Assembly (NCBI GenBank): GCA_963920635.1
Contig: OY987300.1
Coordinates: forward strand, 57,247,415-57,311,414
Direction: 5' to 3'
Source: Pseudeuparius sepicola
Lineage: Eukaryota; Arthropoda; Insecta; Coleoptera; Anthribidae
DNA length: 64,000 nucleotides
The first letter of the stretch is position 1, and every line of letters begins with the position of its first letter. Shown here piece after piece: positions 30,697 to 43,079 of the stretch. Made by a program: the position numbers and the translations under genes. The notes below the pieces were generated by a model, which was given only the letters and a program-made list of their open reading frames with translations, had not been told where the DNA came from and made no database searches.

Positions 30697-31856
30697 TACA
30701 GGGTAGGGTGTTCACTTTTAAGTGGACACAAATGAATAAAAAATTGATTTGTTTTGATATTTTCAATTTTTTTTTTATACAAGGGTCTTCAAAATGCGCA
30801 ACTTTCTACGTGAACACATTTGTCAAATTGCAATTCCAGGGCCGGCTAAGATTTTTTTAAACCCCGATTTTCTCAAAATCTATTTAGGCATTTTTTTATT
30901 TAAAATCTGACCCTACAGAGTTAATCAGAATACCCCAAAACCCCCATATCCCAAATTTGAACAAAAAGTATGCAGGGACTTCCATTCTGTAGGGTGTCAA
31001 AATTGAGCAAAATAGGAATTTTAAAGACATCTTGCGAGTCAAGTGTGCCATGGAATCCCTTCAAAACAGTTGCATGGTCAACAGGACCACTCAAAATGTT
31101 GGTGTGAAAAGATTTACTACAAAAATATACAGGGTATTTTTCTCTGAGTCATCTCAAAATTCTGAATTTTTATTAAACTTTATACTGGTCAGGAGTGCTC
31201 TGGAATCATTGAAAAAATATTAATAAACATAAAAGTAATTTATTTCTTTATAAAATGTCAACCAGTGGCACACCAGCCACCTTTACTGATATGGACTTAC
31301 TGACTGGCAGGCTTCTGTATTTTTTAGATTTAGTTCGTTTATAGTGTGATGTAGTACTTGATTTTTGACCCGTATAAAGTTCCAAAAATTCAGTAATTTG
31401 CGAGGGCACAGATAAGAACACTCTGTAGATTTTGTATTTGACCTTTGCACACCAATACCCTGAGTGGTTCTGTTGACCATTCAACTGTTTTGAGGAGATT
31501 CCATGGCACACTTGACTTGGCAGATGCCTTGAAAATTCCTATTTTGCTCAACTTTGACACCCTGCAGAATGGAATTCCCCGTATATTTTTTATTCAAATT
31601 TGGTATATAAGGGTTCTGGGATGTTCTGATTAACGCTGTGGGGTCAGATTTTAAATAAAAAATGCTTAAATAGATTTTGTGAAAATCGGGGTTTAAAAAA
31701 AATCTTAGCCGGCCCTGGAATTGCAATTTGACAAATGTGTTCACGTATAAAGTTGCGAATTTTGAAGACCTTTGTATCAAAAATTTTTTTTTGAAAATAT
31801 CCCAACAAATCAATATTTTATTGATTTGTGTCCACTTAAAAGTGAACACCCTGTAT
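30697..31856. mobile_element. Fold-back DNA element with ~500-bp arms
   Basis: Left terminus TACAGGGTAGGGTGTTCAC at 30697 and right terminus GTGAACACCCTGTA at 31842-31855 are mirror images; the left carries a 5-bp repeat of AGGGT. The arms are complementary over about 30697-31195 and 31365-31856 with visible divergence. Blocks such as CCAGGGCCGGCTAAGATTTT and TTAGCCGGCCCTGGAATTGC mirror each other. The inner loop is about 31200-31365. Long open frames across it (171 codons minus, 87 codons minus) are incidental to the arms. A related half-element lies at 21224. Confidence 0.75.
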
Positions 31857-31861
31857 GTTGT

Positions 31862-31912
31862 TTGTAGCTGTGAAGAAGGTTTTAAAATAAAAACCGAAAC
31901 GTTAGCGTGAGG
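31862..31912 (+). other. Hammerhead-like relic next to the fold-back element
   Basis: GCTGTGAAGAAGGTTTTAAA...AAAACCGAAACGTTAGC has the order [CTGNNGA]-[GGTTTT/AAAACC stem-loop]-GAAAC-[GTTAGC] seen at the ends of many Penelope-like elements. The heptamer is CTGTGAA rather than CTGATGA, so an active ribozyme is unlikely. Possibly a fragment of another Penelope-like terminal repeat. Confidence 0.3.
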
Positions 31913-33779
31913 AAAGTCTTTTTTATTTTCTTGGTGTCCTAAAAAGGCCGACAATATCACAAATCGAAAATACTTTATTTTTCGGATTAGATTCACAGTA
32001 TTTCTTTAATTTTTACTGAAAAAACTCGCAACACAACGTGCATCTTTCCTATATGACACAATATCATCGAAACCAATTATTACTGATTAATAATTTCAGG
32101 ATTTTTGTTTTTTTATAATATTTAAGCTATCGTTTACCATAATTTCACTAAATTTGCATTGGACCTTTTTTTACTCTAGTTTCGATACTTGTGGAGAACC
32201 GCACTCTCTTGGTTTCAGATTGTTAAGGATGGAGTTAACCGCATGGGAAAAACTTTTCTATTTTTGCTATTTGCAAAATAAGAATCACTTACTTAACCTG
32301 CCGCTGTCTCTATCGTTTAGTTGTACAATGCTAAGATGTACCAATTTCAAGTCATCACCTTCCCTTGTTTTACAAGTTTTCTCGTGCGATGTACAAAGTT
32401 TAGAACAGTAATAATTGTGGTGTTGTCGTATTGATTAATTTAAGCCGATTTGTTTTTGAAACGCCATAATGGATGATGCCAACATTTTATAATATATTTC
32501 CAATGTTTATATAGAAAGTGAAAAATTTAAGACTTGGTGACACAATATTTAAAATTTATATCTTTTGAGAAGTAATAAAAACGGTTTCAAAATTTATGAG
32601 GATAACGTGGGCAGGGTACCGAATTGTTAAAAATATTTAGGCAAAAACTCACAATTTTCTTTTTTACAATTCTTTTGACAACGGGGGTGAATAATTATTA
32701 ACTTTTAATTAACCTTATGAATAATGTATTCCACTTCTGTAATTGTTTCGTAAAATGTTACGTGTTAATCAAAACGTAGAGACTGAAAATTACCCTATTT
32801 CTATTCAAAAGAACTTGCATGCTATAAATTTACTCCGTGACACCCCCGAACAAAAATATGTACCTACAGTCTGTGTATAATAAAGCACGTAATAATAAAG
32901 GCTATGACTTTATCAACCGTGTGGAAAATAGCACAAAATTCAACCGAATATTTGTTATTTTTCATCTTAGAAGAAACAACATTTATAGCAATAGTTCCCT
33001 ATTTCCTTTAACTAACACAACAAAGTCTAGGGTTGGTGTTAAGTTCTTCCTTCTGTTGCCTCATATTAGTTAAACTAGTTAGCGGTGACAATAAACTGAG
33101 AAGAAAAAGATACCTTGTAACTTAGTAATAATCACTGTACATCTGCTGTAAAGTTAGTACCTAATATATGAGAGTTAATTTCAATAATTTGAGGACCCGA
33201 TTTTTATTTAAAAGAAAAAATATGATTTTTAAAAGTTTTAAATATTAAATTTTTCCAACCATGATTTTTATCTGTCGTTTCAGGAGAATAACATTAAGCG
33301 CTGTAAGAGAAGGTATACAGACGATGTCCACCTACAATCTTGTTTTTTTTTCTCAATATTATCTATATCTACTCCTTATCACGAATATTGATCCCTGCAT
33401 CGCACAACGTTTGTCTTTGTCTGAATCATGAATGTTGTATATTCATATAGGTACTTACGAGTCGTATTTATATACTCATGAATATTATCGTATCTTCATG
33501 AAACAGACAAAAACAAACATTGTGATATTGAGTATAGTTGCCAAATCAGAGCTTCTTGTTCTCTTATTATTATACAAAGACTGACAGATTACTCTTATTA
33601 ACCCCGACATGTTATATTATTAGTATAGTACCTCTATAACCCTATATCCTTCCTAGTCGTATACATATAATATGATTCAATTTGTGTTTTTTTTTCAGGT
33701 AAGTTACTATCAAAATGTTCGAGGCATGCCAGAGTGTTGGAATGCCAGGTATGTAAAAAAGTTGTATAAAAATTCCTTC
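31913..33779. other. AT-rich DNA without supported gene
   Basis: Scattered frames of 60-85 codons with no recognisable content. No transposon ends found. Confidence 0.4.
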
Positions 33780-34110
33780 CTATACAAATTTCATCAATTT
33801 TTTCCCGAATGCGCTTGTCGCATCGCGCCGCGGCCAATTTTTCATCGCGCATTATCCAATCGACAAGTCTTTTGTCGGCCGGAACCGTGTCTGTTTTTTA
33901 TTACGACTAAGAAAAAATCCTTAATTCATGAAGCGCGCGCCCTCTCTAGCGTGATTTCTCAATAAAACAGCCGGGCGGGGCGAAAAAACTTCGCCGCGCC
34001 GATGCTCTTCGGCAAATTCAGAAACACGCGGCGACCGGCGGATATTCCATCAATCAATGTTACTGTCAGGACTCAAACAATGCAACGTTGCCGTGTAATT
34101 GAACTCTACA
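33780..34110. promoter_or_regulatory. GC-rich island, possible regulatory module
   Basis: GC-richer block (CATCGCGCCGCGGCC, GCCGGGCGGGGCG, GCGGCGACCGGCGG) with CATCAATCAATG. It follows 'tttttttttcag' at 33699 that could act as a splice acceptor, but no recognisable exon follows. Confidence 0.22.
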
Positions 34111-34776
34111 CCTATGGCGCAACGTTGCTCCATGCAGGCAGAGGCTATCCAGCATTTCTCTCAGTCGATCAGTCACTGAGTGTATGAGTTTTAAATACCG
34201 AGACTCCTAGGATCAGTAGAAAATATGTTGTGTTTACTGAATATTTACCAAACTAACTTGAGATATTTAAGTCATACTTACATACACTGACTCTTTAAAT
34301 TTAATAGACTATGATAGGTAGGTACTCCACTGACGTAATTAATGATTTTTGCAGGATACCAACGCCACTTACAGCCACATTTTGAAATTTCAAAAACGTT
34401 TACAAGGTGACGGAGTTATGTGTTCAAAAAATTAAATACTTACATTGGTTTTCATGAAAATGAATGGCGCTACATTATTGAGAAATGATTAATTTGCTAT
34501 ATTTGAACGTTCGAGAAAATCTGCCGAGGTATTGAGAAACTCTCAGACCAAAAATAAGATAAATAAGATAAAGAAATAATGTTCAGTGTCCAGTGACCAG
34601 TAAGGAGACCTGTGATTAGTCTTACTTCATTCTCGTTTAGAGTGAGAAGCTTTTGGTGTTCTCAGGCGAATAGTTCAGAAATCGTTTCGCTTGTATTTGG
34701 CCCGGAGTGTTTCTCCAGTATAATTAGTTTTGTTATTTTTCCCATATTTTGATCTCTCCCAATAGGTGGCTTCTAT
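34111..34776. other. AT-rich DNA before the LINE relic
   Basis: AAATAAGAT simple repeats at about 34554-34580. The end (34700-34776) may belong to the LINE relic. No gene. Confidence 0.35.
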
Positions 34777-35400
34777 TTATGCCACAGAATGGTTCAGGAC
34801 CCCTTCTCGAGTGAGGCTATCAGCTATTTCATTGCCATGAACACCTTCATGCCCTGGCACCCACATTATAAGGTCAATCTGTTGCCTATGGCCAGTTGCT
34901 TTAAATGTGCTTTGCATTCCCAGGCAACTTTAGACTCATAAGTATATGGGACTCCAGAGCTTTTAGTGCTGCCTGACTGTCTGATAAGATGTATATTCTT
35001 GCCCCCTTGATTCGTCTATTGATGAGTTCTGCCTGGAAAATGGAGGGTGTCTTACCTAGGGGCTGTGAGGTCCTGTGATTAGGGCCGTATATCCCAATTC
35101 CAACTCATCGTCCATTTTGGATCCGTCTGTATACCACATGCTTGTTCCAGAGAATATTTCTGGTATTGCAATTTGACTTGTTTGGCGACCTCGGATGACC
35201 ACTTCAAACGGTAATTCAAAGTCATATTTCGTCTGCACATAGTCCTTTGGCATTGTTAAGGATTGAAGTTGGACAGTGTCCAGAATTTTTAGGTGTCCAA
35301 TAAGGTCCCCTGGTTTTAGTTTGTTGGCTTGGTAAAGTTGCGAGGCACTTTTGATTGCCTCTTCCTGCACAAAGATGTGTAGCGGAGTGAGGTCTACAAT
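34777..35400 (-). pseudogene. LINE (R1/Jockey/I-type) RNase H domain relic
   Basis: Minus-strand reading. LTPLHIFVQEEAIKSA is the usual stretch between RT and RNase H in these LINEs. MWYTDGSKM carries the first catalytic Asp. FQAELI (next frame) holds the catalytic Glu, YILSDSQAALKAL the second Asp, and WVPGHEGVHGNEIADSL (third frame) the conserved C-terminal His/Asp region. All four RNase H blocks are present in order. At least two frameshifts and a stop (after GYTALITGPHSP) break it. RT lies outside or is lost. The N-terminal ~45 codons of the open frame (35400-35559) are not recognisably part of the domain. Confidence 0.8.
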
Positions 35401-35559
35401 ATACCTATGTTTTCTTGGGGTTTGTTGGGGTTCTATAATACGGCAATATACGGCAACAAGTCGAAGAGTTAATCCCGGGGTTATTTTATGAATATTTTTT
35501 CGGCGATTTTCGGAAAGTCGCTTTGGGCAGGGGCAGGGCGATAAAGTAAAAATAATCAA

Positions 35560-38500
35560 TTTTAACGAAATCTATGGTGTAACACTAGATAACTTTACCA
35601 GCAATTTTTTGAGTTTTAAACGGGCATATTTTTTACTGTGTAAAAGTAGAATGAGGAAGTATGAGAAGCGTATTACAAATAATAGATTCTGAAGCTATCG
35701 AATCGGGTATATTTAGAGCAAATTTGTTTTGCAGATTCTCATACAACCCCTATAATATAAGGAGGCGACAGTCTTTGATGCAAGTATGATGGAAATTTTG
35801 TTTGAAAATGAAACCAAGTTTTAAGTATCTATTTAAATTCGTAGAAGTACATAAATAGGATCATTCCCAACCAATCTGTGTCCATCTGGGTTATTTAGCT
35901 TTTCAGTTAGATAACGGCTATATACATAACCTTTCGTTTTTATATACAAGTAATTCTGCATTTGTAAGTAAACAATTTGAAAAATTGCCATATTGTGTGT
36001 CTGCAGTGTGTAAATAACTGTGACGTATCGTATCGAGATAAAAAATCACAATAGTTTAAATAAATCTTCAATTATTATAAATGGCCAGGAAACGACATAA
36101 TTTAAACAGTCCTGGGTAGTTATTATCGCCATATGGCTTCCGTTTAGCGCGATTAATTACGATTTATTTACTTAATCAAGGTATGAAACTGTCTACTGAA
36201 TTTAAGATTAGATATATGGAAAGTGCCGGATGTTTAATTCCATTTGCTTTTTAAACTACTCATTCTAGTTCTAATTCACTTATTTCCTGAAAACCCAATT
36301 ATTCCAATAAATTTCTACATGATTTGTTTGAAATGAAATTAACGTCGTACATTTTTGCATGGTGCCCACCAGCGAGCTTATCGCATAAATTATTCTCTAG
36401 GCTAGTCTACGTATACTGAAGTTAAATTTAGAACGGGAGTCATTCGGAATATGTATTCAACTAACGTATCTGTACATAAATAATATTAGAAATGAATAAT
36501 TCATGTGGAACACAAGAATGGCAATCTTTATAGTAAAAGCTACGACCTCAACATTGCAAGTACTCTTTTCCTGCAATCTCGCAATAGCTGTCAAGAAAAA
36601 AACTAACAGATAAACATTTTAATGAAATTAATAGCGAGTACCTACGTAATGAGACAAGGAAAATGCAAAACGAAATATCAAGTTTTTGTTGAATACTTTA
36701 GATAGCAAAATCAAGGAAGTCTCTAGTAGTTAAATGATGGTAAAAATGTAATGGGTATATAAGGAGAAAACACATTATGCCATCCGATGGCAGGGAATTT
36801 ATAACAAAAACCCTAAACATGAGTTTATTGAACATTATGTTAAAGAAGGAAACTTTGATTTATTTTATACATTTCCAGTTCCAGCATTATTGTAACTTTT
36901 TAGTGTGGTTACTATAGTGATGCATTGCGCACTAGCACTTCGTAAATCTTCCTCTTAAAATAGAATTACATACTGCTTTTATTATTCTCCGCCAGTATCA
37001 TAACTCATGTATTCACAGTCTCACGACCATTGATCCGAAAAACGAATTTATGATCTATGCGATATGGTTACCATAATAGTATCACATTCAACGTGGAGTA
37101 GAATTTGTATAATTTGACAAATATGGTGGAAGCTTATGAACACGGTAAATTTCTTTGAGATTTTCTGCTGTTTATACCCTCTTGCTGCTATTTTACAGTT
37201 TGAAAAATTTATTCACTGGCTTATATTGTTGGAGGTAATTTGTCCTCTTCTTTTCGAATCAAGTGCAGGCCTTAAGAATCTTCGAAACTCCACTGCTTTC
37301 CGATTCTGTAGCAAATTATTCAATATCTAGATTGAACCATATACCTTACTCAAAAATAATTGATAGCACGGAGGAGGTTCCAGGGCCATAAAATGATCGT
37401 AAACCATAGGCGGCGTTATTCTCTTTTATTTTCAATGAGCAAAATAGAAAAATTATTTTTAAAAATATGTATTGTCTATCAAATGAGTAGCGTATGCTGT
37501 ATTTTGCTTTTTTTATTGTCAAAATCTTTTTCAGACAACAAGCATACATGGATAATTTTCGTATTTACACATTGAAAATAAAAGTAAGAAGCTATCTTTA
37601 TTAGATTACAATATTAATGCCCTTTTTGAGGCAATAGGGTATTGGCAATATTTTTAATTGCTTTAAAATTGTACTCTGTTTACAGTAGATGCACCAACAT
37701 AACACGTAATAAATGAAACAACAGCTTTTAACCCTTATTTATCGATGATAATTAAAGACGAAGTTGCACAATTTTGTTCAGGCTGAAATCTACAGTTTCC
37801 TGGTTCTATTGTCCAGAACGCCGAAAGTGGCAATTCTGTGCCTCTGAGGAGAAAAGGAACTGTAACGTTGCCGGTGCCCGTTTGCAATAATTCGTGGGAC
37901 AAAGGCAAATTGCAGTTTTCTATTCAAGTATCTCCAGCTTGCCTACGAATATGTGTTACTTAATGCATTGCAACCTTTGAGCTTTAACTAACGCAATTGC
38001 ATAGACATTTTGTCACGACATAAAGACTTTTTTATTACGACAAACGGGTTTGTCTATGCATCTAACCATATTCATATATCCACATATCATCTAACACGTG
38101 TGGTTTTCTGATCGGCAGATGACATTCCGTGATGCCAACTGTCATTCCGTATAAATCAAAACATTAGTAGATAATATCTGTGCGATTAAAATAATTATAG
38201 TTTTTGTTATTGATATTTACTATTAGATATATATTGTTTTCGGACCTAGTTATCGTGCTGTTAAGATGTATAAGTATCATGGTCCCTAAAAGGACAATCC
38301 GTAATTTGCCGAAATTGGATCCTTTTTTAGTAGCACAATTTTTTCTAATAATCGGATGTTAGCGTCTGCCGAAATTCATGGGATAAAACTGCAAAGCTTT
38401 GTACATACGTTGTAGTAATAGTACAGTATTATATGAGTTATTAATAAAGAGAGAACCTCGGCCTAGGGACCATCTTGAAGGCGCGTTTACAAAGGCGCCA

Positions 38501-39120
38501 TAGTGCTTAGAAGTACTGAGCCCAAATTCCGGACTTTAGGCCCAACCTAACCAAAAAAATCTGCAGAAAAACGGTTGAATAGGTATTTACGAAAAAAAAA
38601 CACTTCTTGACTAAATGTGGTTTCACGGGGCGTCATAAGTCTCGGAGTTTGAGGTTATAATTTTGAAATTTCAACTTTCCTTGTGCAACTTTCACTGCCG
38701 AATAAGGTTATATCTCAGAACACTTCAGCGGTATCGCTACGTTGCCAAATTGCCGTTTTAAAACACTTGTGACGTCATAAGTGCTGTCTAGCCAAATTTC
38801 GAAGAAAGTCTCAAAACTTGTTAATTACCTAAATATATATTTTGTAAATAATAATAGGGTCTTAGGCAAGTGTCCAGGAATTATGTTATCAAGTTTGTAA
38901 AATTTCGTCAAGTACCCTATTATCAGTGACTATATGACTATAGTCACTGCTATTATGTATAATATTTAGGATGTATGTAATTATCTTAATTCCTGGCAAT
39001 TTTAATACAGGCATTCTTAAAACCCTAATTATGTGCCTTTTATTACTTTTATATTAATTATGGGACTTTAGATTGTAGGTAGTTACACCTATTTTCCTAA
39101 AATCCTTATAAATGGAATAA
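35560..39120. other. AT-rich DNA without supported gene
   Basis: No recognisable coding sequence. A short stretch at about 36110-36180 combines CGATTAATTACGATTTATTTAC (homeodomain-type cores). A hairpin AGTGACTATA (38925-38934) / TATAGTCACT (38939-38948) may be a transposon end. About 38450-38780 has the texture of a decayed transposon but no identifiable ends. Confidence 0.4.
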
Positions 39121-39170
39121 TCATAAAGGTGAAAAAATATTCAATTGTCGTTTGGCAGTACCTACAGTAG

Positions 39171-39690
39171 TATGGCTTCGAGTTCATGTTTTATACCAAG
39201 ACCCTCGAACCAGGTTTGCAAATGCCATTTTTCTGCAAGAGAAAAAACTATAGTTTTAAATGTTCACGATGCATTGGTACATCAGCAGCCCTCTAGCACT
39301 GTTCGCAGCATAGTTGTGGAATGTTCGTATATGACTGGAGTTGGAGAGGCAACCATTTATAGATATCTGAAAGAAAGAAGGACCACAGGTGAACTTAATG
39401 AACATTAAATAAAATCTTACGAGCTCTGAATAATAATAATAATAATTATTATTATCACCCTCACAATACTCCAAACTAGGAGTATCGAGATAATAACTTG
39501 CCCGAAGTGAGAAGAACCACATTGTCGACAGTCCTTAAGGACATGAATTTTCGCTGGGAGAAACAAAACCAAAAGCCTATTCTCATAGACAAACCCGAAA
39601 TCATTTGTTGGAGAAGAGAATACCTACGGGCGATAAGAAGATTTCGAAGTGAGGGAAGAAACATTTATAGTACCTGTCGTTTTTGAGCTT
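39171..39690 (+). pseudogene. IS630/Tc1-like transposase N-terminal relic, interrupted
   Basis: Two open pieces: 39171-39408 with a helix-turn-helix-type region (REKTIVLNVHDAL, GVGEATIYRYLKERR) and 39498-39686 (RRTTLSTVLKDMNF, RPEI-like KPEIICWRREYLRAIR, RRFRSEGRNIYS). The second matches the conserved segment before the first catalytic Asp ('R..YLr.irryR.eGr.iyylDET') in a transposase-like family common in aphids and other insects. Here it ends YSTCRF* instead of reaching the DET catalytic site, so the DDE domain is absent. The break at 39409-39495 is filled by a short AAT-tract repeat. The start is uncertain: the ATG at 39171 and the upstream ATG at 39145 are both possible. Confidence 0.55.
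39430..39486 (-). repeat. AAT-tailed 3'-end repeat, copy 1
   Basis: (AAT/ATT) tract followed by CACCCTCACAATACTCCAAA. The same junction occurs at 48370-48415 (opposite orientation) and in diverged form at 41735-41775. It sits in the break of the transposase relic. A microsatellite tail joined to a constant sequence is typical of LINE/SINE 3' ends. Confidence 0.5.
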
Positions 39691-40199
39691 CAAATCCTAT
39701 AAAGCTCCATTATAGAGGGTTTCAAATTACAGCAAGGGAATAATAATTATTGGTCAAATATGGGCTTGCTCTGTTTTGTATTAGAGATATGATAGGTGAT
39801 GAAATAAGAGAAATATACGAAAAATATCCATTATTTGAATCTTTTTTTACTGAATATTGGCACTAATTTAGAAAAAAAATAAATTCTCTGGCAACATTTA
39901 AGCCGGTTTTGTCCATAGTAGTGTTCTAATGTTGCCTGCGAGTTAACTGAACTTTTCGAATATTTCATTACTTATATTTTTAAAATTAAATAGAATAGAC
40001 AAAGTATCCTTGGAAAAAGTTGTAATGAGAATGGAACAGGATATCTAAAAAATAATAAAAAAAAAGATAATTTGTTCCTGGAAAAATAGTATGGCGACCC
40101 CGATTTCCTTATTTTTAGCAAACAAAAATTCGTTTCTATCGTGTTTCTGTTGTTTTTCAAGAACGCAATTTTGATCATCCCGCGTATACCTATTTAGAA
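39691..40199. other. AT-rich DNA after the transposase relic
   Basis: No gene; may contain the rest of the decayed transposon, but the DDE motifs were not found. Confidence 0.3.
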
Positions 40200-40520
40200 G
40201 CTTCAACACGACTACGTCTCGTCTGCTCCACGCTTATCTATAGACGAAAGACCATAAACTTTTGCAAACTCGGTGCGGGACCCGCGCTCATCTTACCACA
40301 CTCACGACATAAATTAGTTGTTGGCGTTGTTCCACCAAAAACAAAACGCAGATGAAAGCGACGCGCACGGCCATCTTAACGTACGGCCCGGTCAGATTTA
40401 TGCACGGTAGTCGGTTATTAAATTGTGAGACGCCACCGGGTTTATATTTTAAGTGCTGCCATATTTATGGGCTCGCGGAGTTTAGCCTGCTCGCGATTCT
40501 GCAGGGAAAAGTCGGCCTAT
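40200..40520. promoter_or_regulatory. GC-rich island, possible regulatory module
   Basis: GC-rich non-repetitive block with three TTTATG/CATAAA cores: GACATAAATTAG (40308), CAGATTTATGCACGG (40394) and ATATTTATGGGCTCG (40459). The repeated core in a GC-rich setting is the recurring feature of these islands. Confidence 0.28.
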
Positions 40521-40554
40521 AGCCGCAAATGGCAATTAAGTCTAAATAATAGTA

Positions 40555-40620
40555 ATTGCCACACATCCCCCGCTCAAGTATGTGGTCGCTACTTGGTGAC
40601 TTATAGTCAGTGAGTCAGTC
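40555..40620 (+). repeat. Fragment related to the AAT-tailed repeat
   Basis: CATCCCCCGCTCAAGTATGTGGTCGCTACTTGG resembles 48328-48358 (CCCCCGCACAAGCATGTGGTTGCTTCTGG) and the reverse complement of 41785-41815, so it is probably a fourth, truncated copy of the same 3' end. Confidence 0.4.
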
Positions 40621-41214
40621 ATATCAAAAAAGCCAAACGCACTATTACTTAAGACACGCAGGGCAGTCATGATCTAAAAAATTTGAACGTCAGGTAAAAA
40701 AAGCTTAATACGAAACCGAAAATGAAAAAAAAAATTAAAATCATCTAAATAAAAGTAAAAAAACAATATTTTCCGAAGTATACTAACGGCGCTTTTATAT
40801 GGCTGGTATCACTGGTAAACGTCGCGGCGATATACAGGCCTCTCGGCGCCTTTTTTACATTTTCCTACTGTTTTACCTGTGGTAATTTTTTTAGATCATG
40901 GCTAAAACATTCTCTAGTTCAATACTATCAAACGAATTCACAAAAGAACGCGTATTTTCACAAAATTTTTGGATAATAACCAAAGATTCTTGAAGTTGTA
41001 GGCTCTTATACCTACACACCTATAGAGTATATAGGTATATATCCCATAAGTCCTAAGTAAATGTGGTTTGGCTAACAACTAGGATTACATAGGGCATGTG
41101 GCAGCTATTTATTATAGTTGCTACAGCCCTGTAAATAATTCACAATATCACGTGAACCATATAACGTAAAGCTCATTTTTCGAGAACCAAATAGCAAGGA
41201 AATCATAATATATT
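40621..41214. other. AT-rich DNA without supported gene
   Basis: No recognisable gene or terminus; a TATAGAGTATATAGGTATATATC tract lies at about 41020-41045. Confidence 0.35.
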
Positions 41215-41480
41215 ATTTGGCGGGGCATAAGCCTATGGAGGCGTCGACCGGGATCAGTCGGACCGCCAAGAATACCAAGACTGTCACCTGTCCCGCCGTG
41301 TTCTCAAAGGAGCCGTCTCGACTCATTACCTCGGGCTGGGCCTTTCCTTAATTAATCGTACCTGGGAACGCAGCGATCGCCGCACGATGATTTCTGGCTG
41401 GAGGCGCCGAATTTACCCGGTTATTTAAGGGCCACATGGCCGCTTACCGGAATGATTGGAGAACAAAGGAACTGGCGACA
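41215..41480. promoter_or_regulatory. GC-rich island, possible regulatory module
   Basis: GC-rich block with CCTTAATTAATCGTACC (41345-41361, paired TAAT cores), CCGGTTATTTAAGGGCC and CGCAGCGATCGCCGC. No coding structure. Confidence 0.28.
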
Positions 41481-41734
41481 GGCGATGCAGAAGAGTGTCT
41501 TGTATCAGATATTGGTAGTGTATGGATTCAAATTCTTCAAATATTGGTGGGCTAGAGTTTAAAATGCTATGCATTATATTTACAGCATGTTGCCAAGTTA
41601 ACCGACATACAGTAAGGATGTACTTTTATTGACGTAAAAGAAGGGGCGATACGTTTATAATTTACTATATAAACTAGTTTGTCTAAAATCTTAGTTGAAC
41701 ATTTTACTTAATTGGTTGCGAGAGAATAATAAAA

Positions 41735-41830
41735 ATAATAATTCACACCATTACTATACTCCAAACTAAGGAATACCTATCCAGGTAGCAACAACATGCT
41801 TGTGCAGGGTGCAGGGGATGAGTGGCAATT
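41735..41830 (-). repeat. AAT-tailed 3'-end repeat, copy 2 (diverged)
   Basis: Reverse complement reads CCCTGCACAAGCATGTTGTT, then TAGTTTGGAGTATAGTAATG and a GAATTATTATTTTTATTATT tail, aligning with 48328-48415 over about 80 bp. Confidence 0.5.
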
Positions 41831-42547
41831 AATATTATTTAGACTTCATTGCCATTTGAGGCTACGACCAGCTTTTCCCTACAGAACTAGGGTATAGCAT
41901 TTGCTCAAATACTATATGGAAAACCCTAGAAAACTGTAGTAAGCCCAGTGAGTGTTTGGACCATTATTAGGAAACCACACAGATACAGCATTTTTTAAGG
42001 AGTAATATCGTGAACCTATATTTTGACCAGCACTCTTGGCCATCAGCGGTGTTTTTCTATATAATCTAAGCCAGAAAAACGTGCAGTCCAAATAGTTCGC
42101 GATCCTTTAAACGTCGCCACGTCGAGTTAATTATTAAATATACCTATGTATATCTTCTTGAAAATATGAACACCTTCACCTTCACCTTATAATAACTTCC
42201 GAACACCTGTATATTTATGTTTCCTTGGTCGGAATATAACCCACATGATTGAAATATGTAATTAGATTTGACCGGAAGACCATAATCTGAATCCGGTTTA
42301 AAACTACAAGAAATCAATAATGCGCGGTACCTACCTGAACTTTCTTACGTAAACCAAACAAATACTCAAATTTTTGTTACGATCGTACTATAGTGTCAAA
42401 AAAGCTGTACATAGATGACTTGTCTAAATAATACTAAATTGCAGTATATAAATCACCAAAACTTAATTGAATTTTCTTTTAATTTTAACGTATAGGAGGT
42501 TTTAATCGTAGTATATACCCAGTAGGTAATAAAGCTAGGTACCCCTG

Positions 42548-43066
42548 AAAGAAAATGAGTCATGGCTTACTAGATATTTTGAAAAAAGACAATTTTGGCG
42601 ATTTATTCTATTCCATCTAGCTTCGTCGTTTCTGATTTTAGATAAAAAGTGAAAATACCAAAGTTGGAGGGAATTATGTTCCCAAAGCGGTTATCATGTC
42701 CTATACTTTCCGTGACAGCTGTCATTTACAAGATGTGACAAAAACTTGTGTTTTTTAAAAAATGGGAACCATAGTTATTTCCGTTATTTTTCTGAATAAC
42801 CATATCGTTGGAAAGCTCTAAAAATGGCTGATGTTTTGAGATCATGGCTAACTATGGTTTCCATTAAAAAAACACAAGTGTTGTGTCATATCCCCAAAAT
42901 TAAAGCTGACACGGAAAGTAGAGCATGATATGTTGGGGACACAATTCCCTACAACTTTTATATTTATACTTTTTAGCTAAAATCAGAAACAACGAAGCTA
43001 GATGGGTTATAATAAATCGCCAAAATTTCGTTTTTTCAAAATATCTAGTAAGCCATAACTTTTCTC
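42548..43066. mobile_element. Fold-back element, ~225-bp arms
   Basis: CATGGCTTACTAGATATTTT on the left is mirrored by AAAATATCTAGTAAGCCATA on the right, and inner blocks mirror too (CCATCTAGCTTCGTCGTTTC / GAAACAACGAAGCTAGATGG; ACTTTCCGTG / CACGGAAAGT). The loop is about 42780-42835. It is followed by a tail (43067-43195) shared with 1133-1325 and ending CACCCTGTATA, so the fold-back may be part of a larger CAGGGTG-ended element. Confidence 0.65.
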
Positions 43067-43079
43067 AAAAATCCACAAT

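Noticed and set aside
31847..31860. Target duplication for the 30.7-31.9 kb fold-back
   Set aside because: Flanks ATTGTC| and |TGTTGT do not show a convincing direct repeat, so none is claimed.
31481..31996. 171-codon open frame on the minus strand, the longest after 27859-28377
   Set aside because: It runs across the right arm of a fold-back element. Composition is AT-rich noise and the mirrored arm does not keep a corresponding frame.
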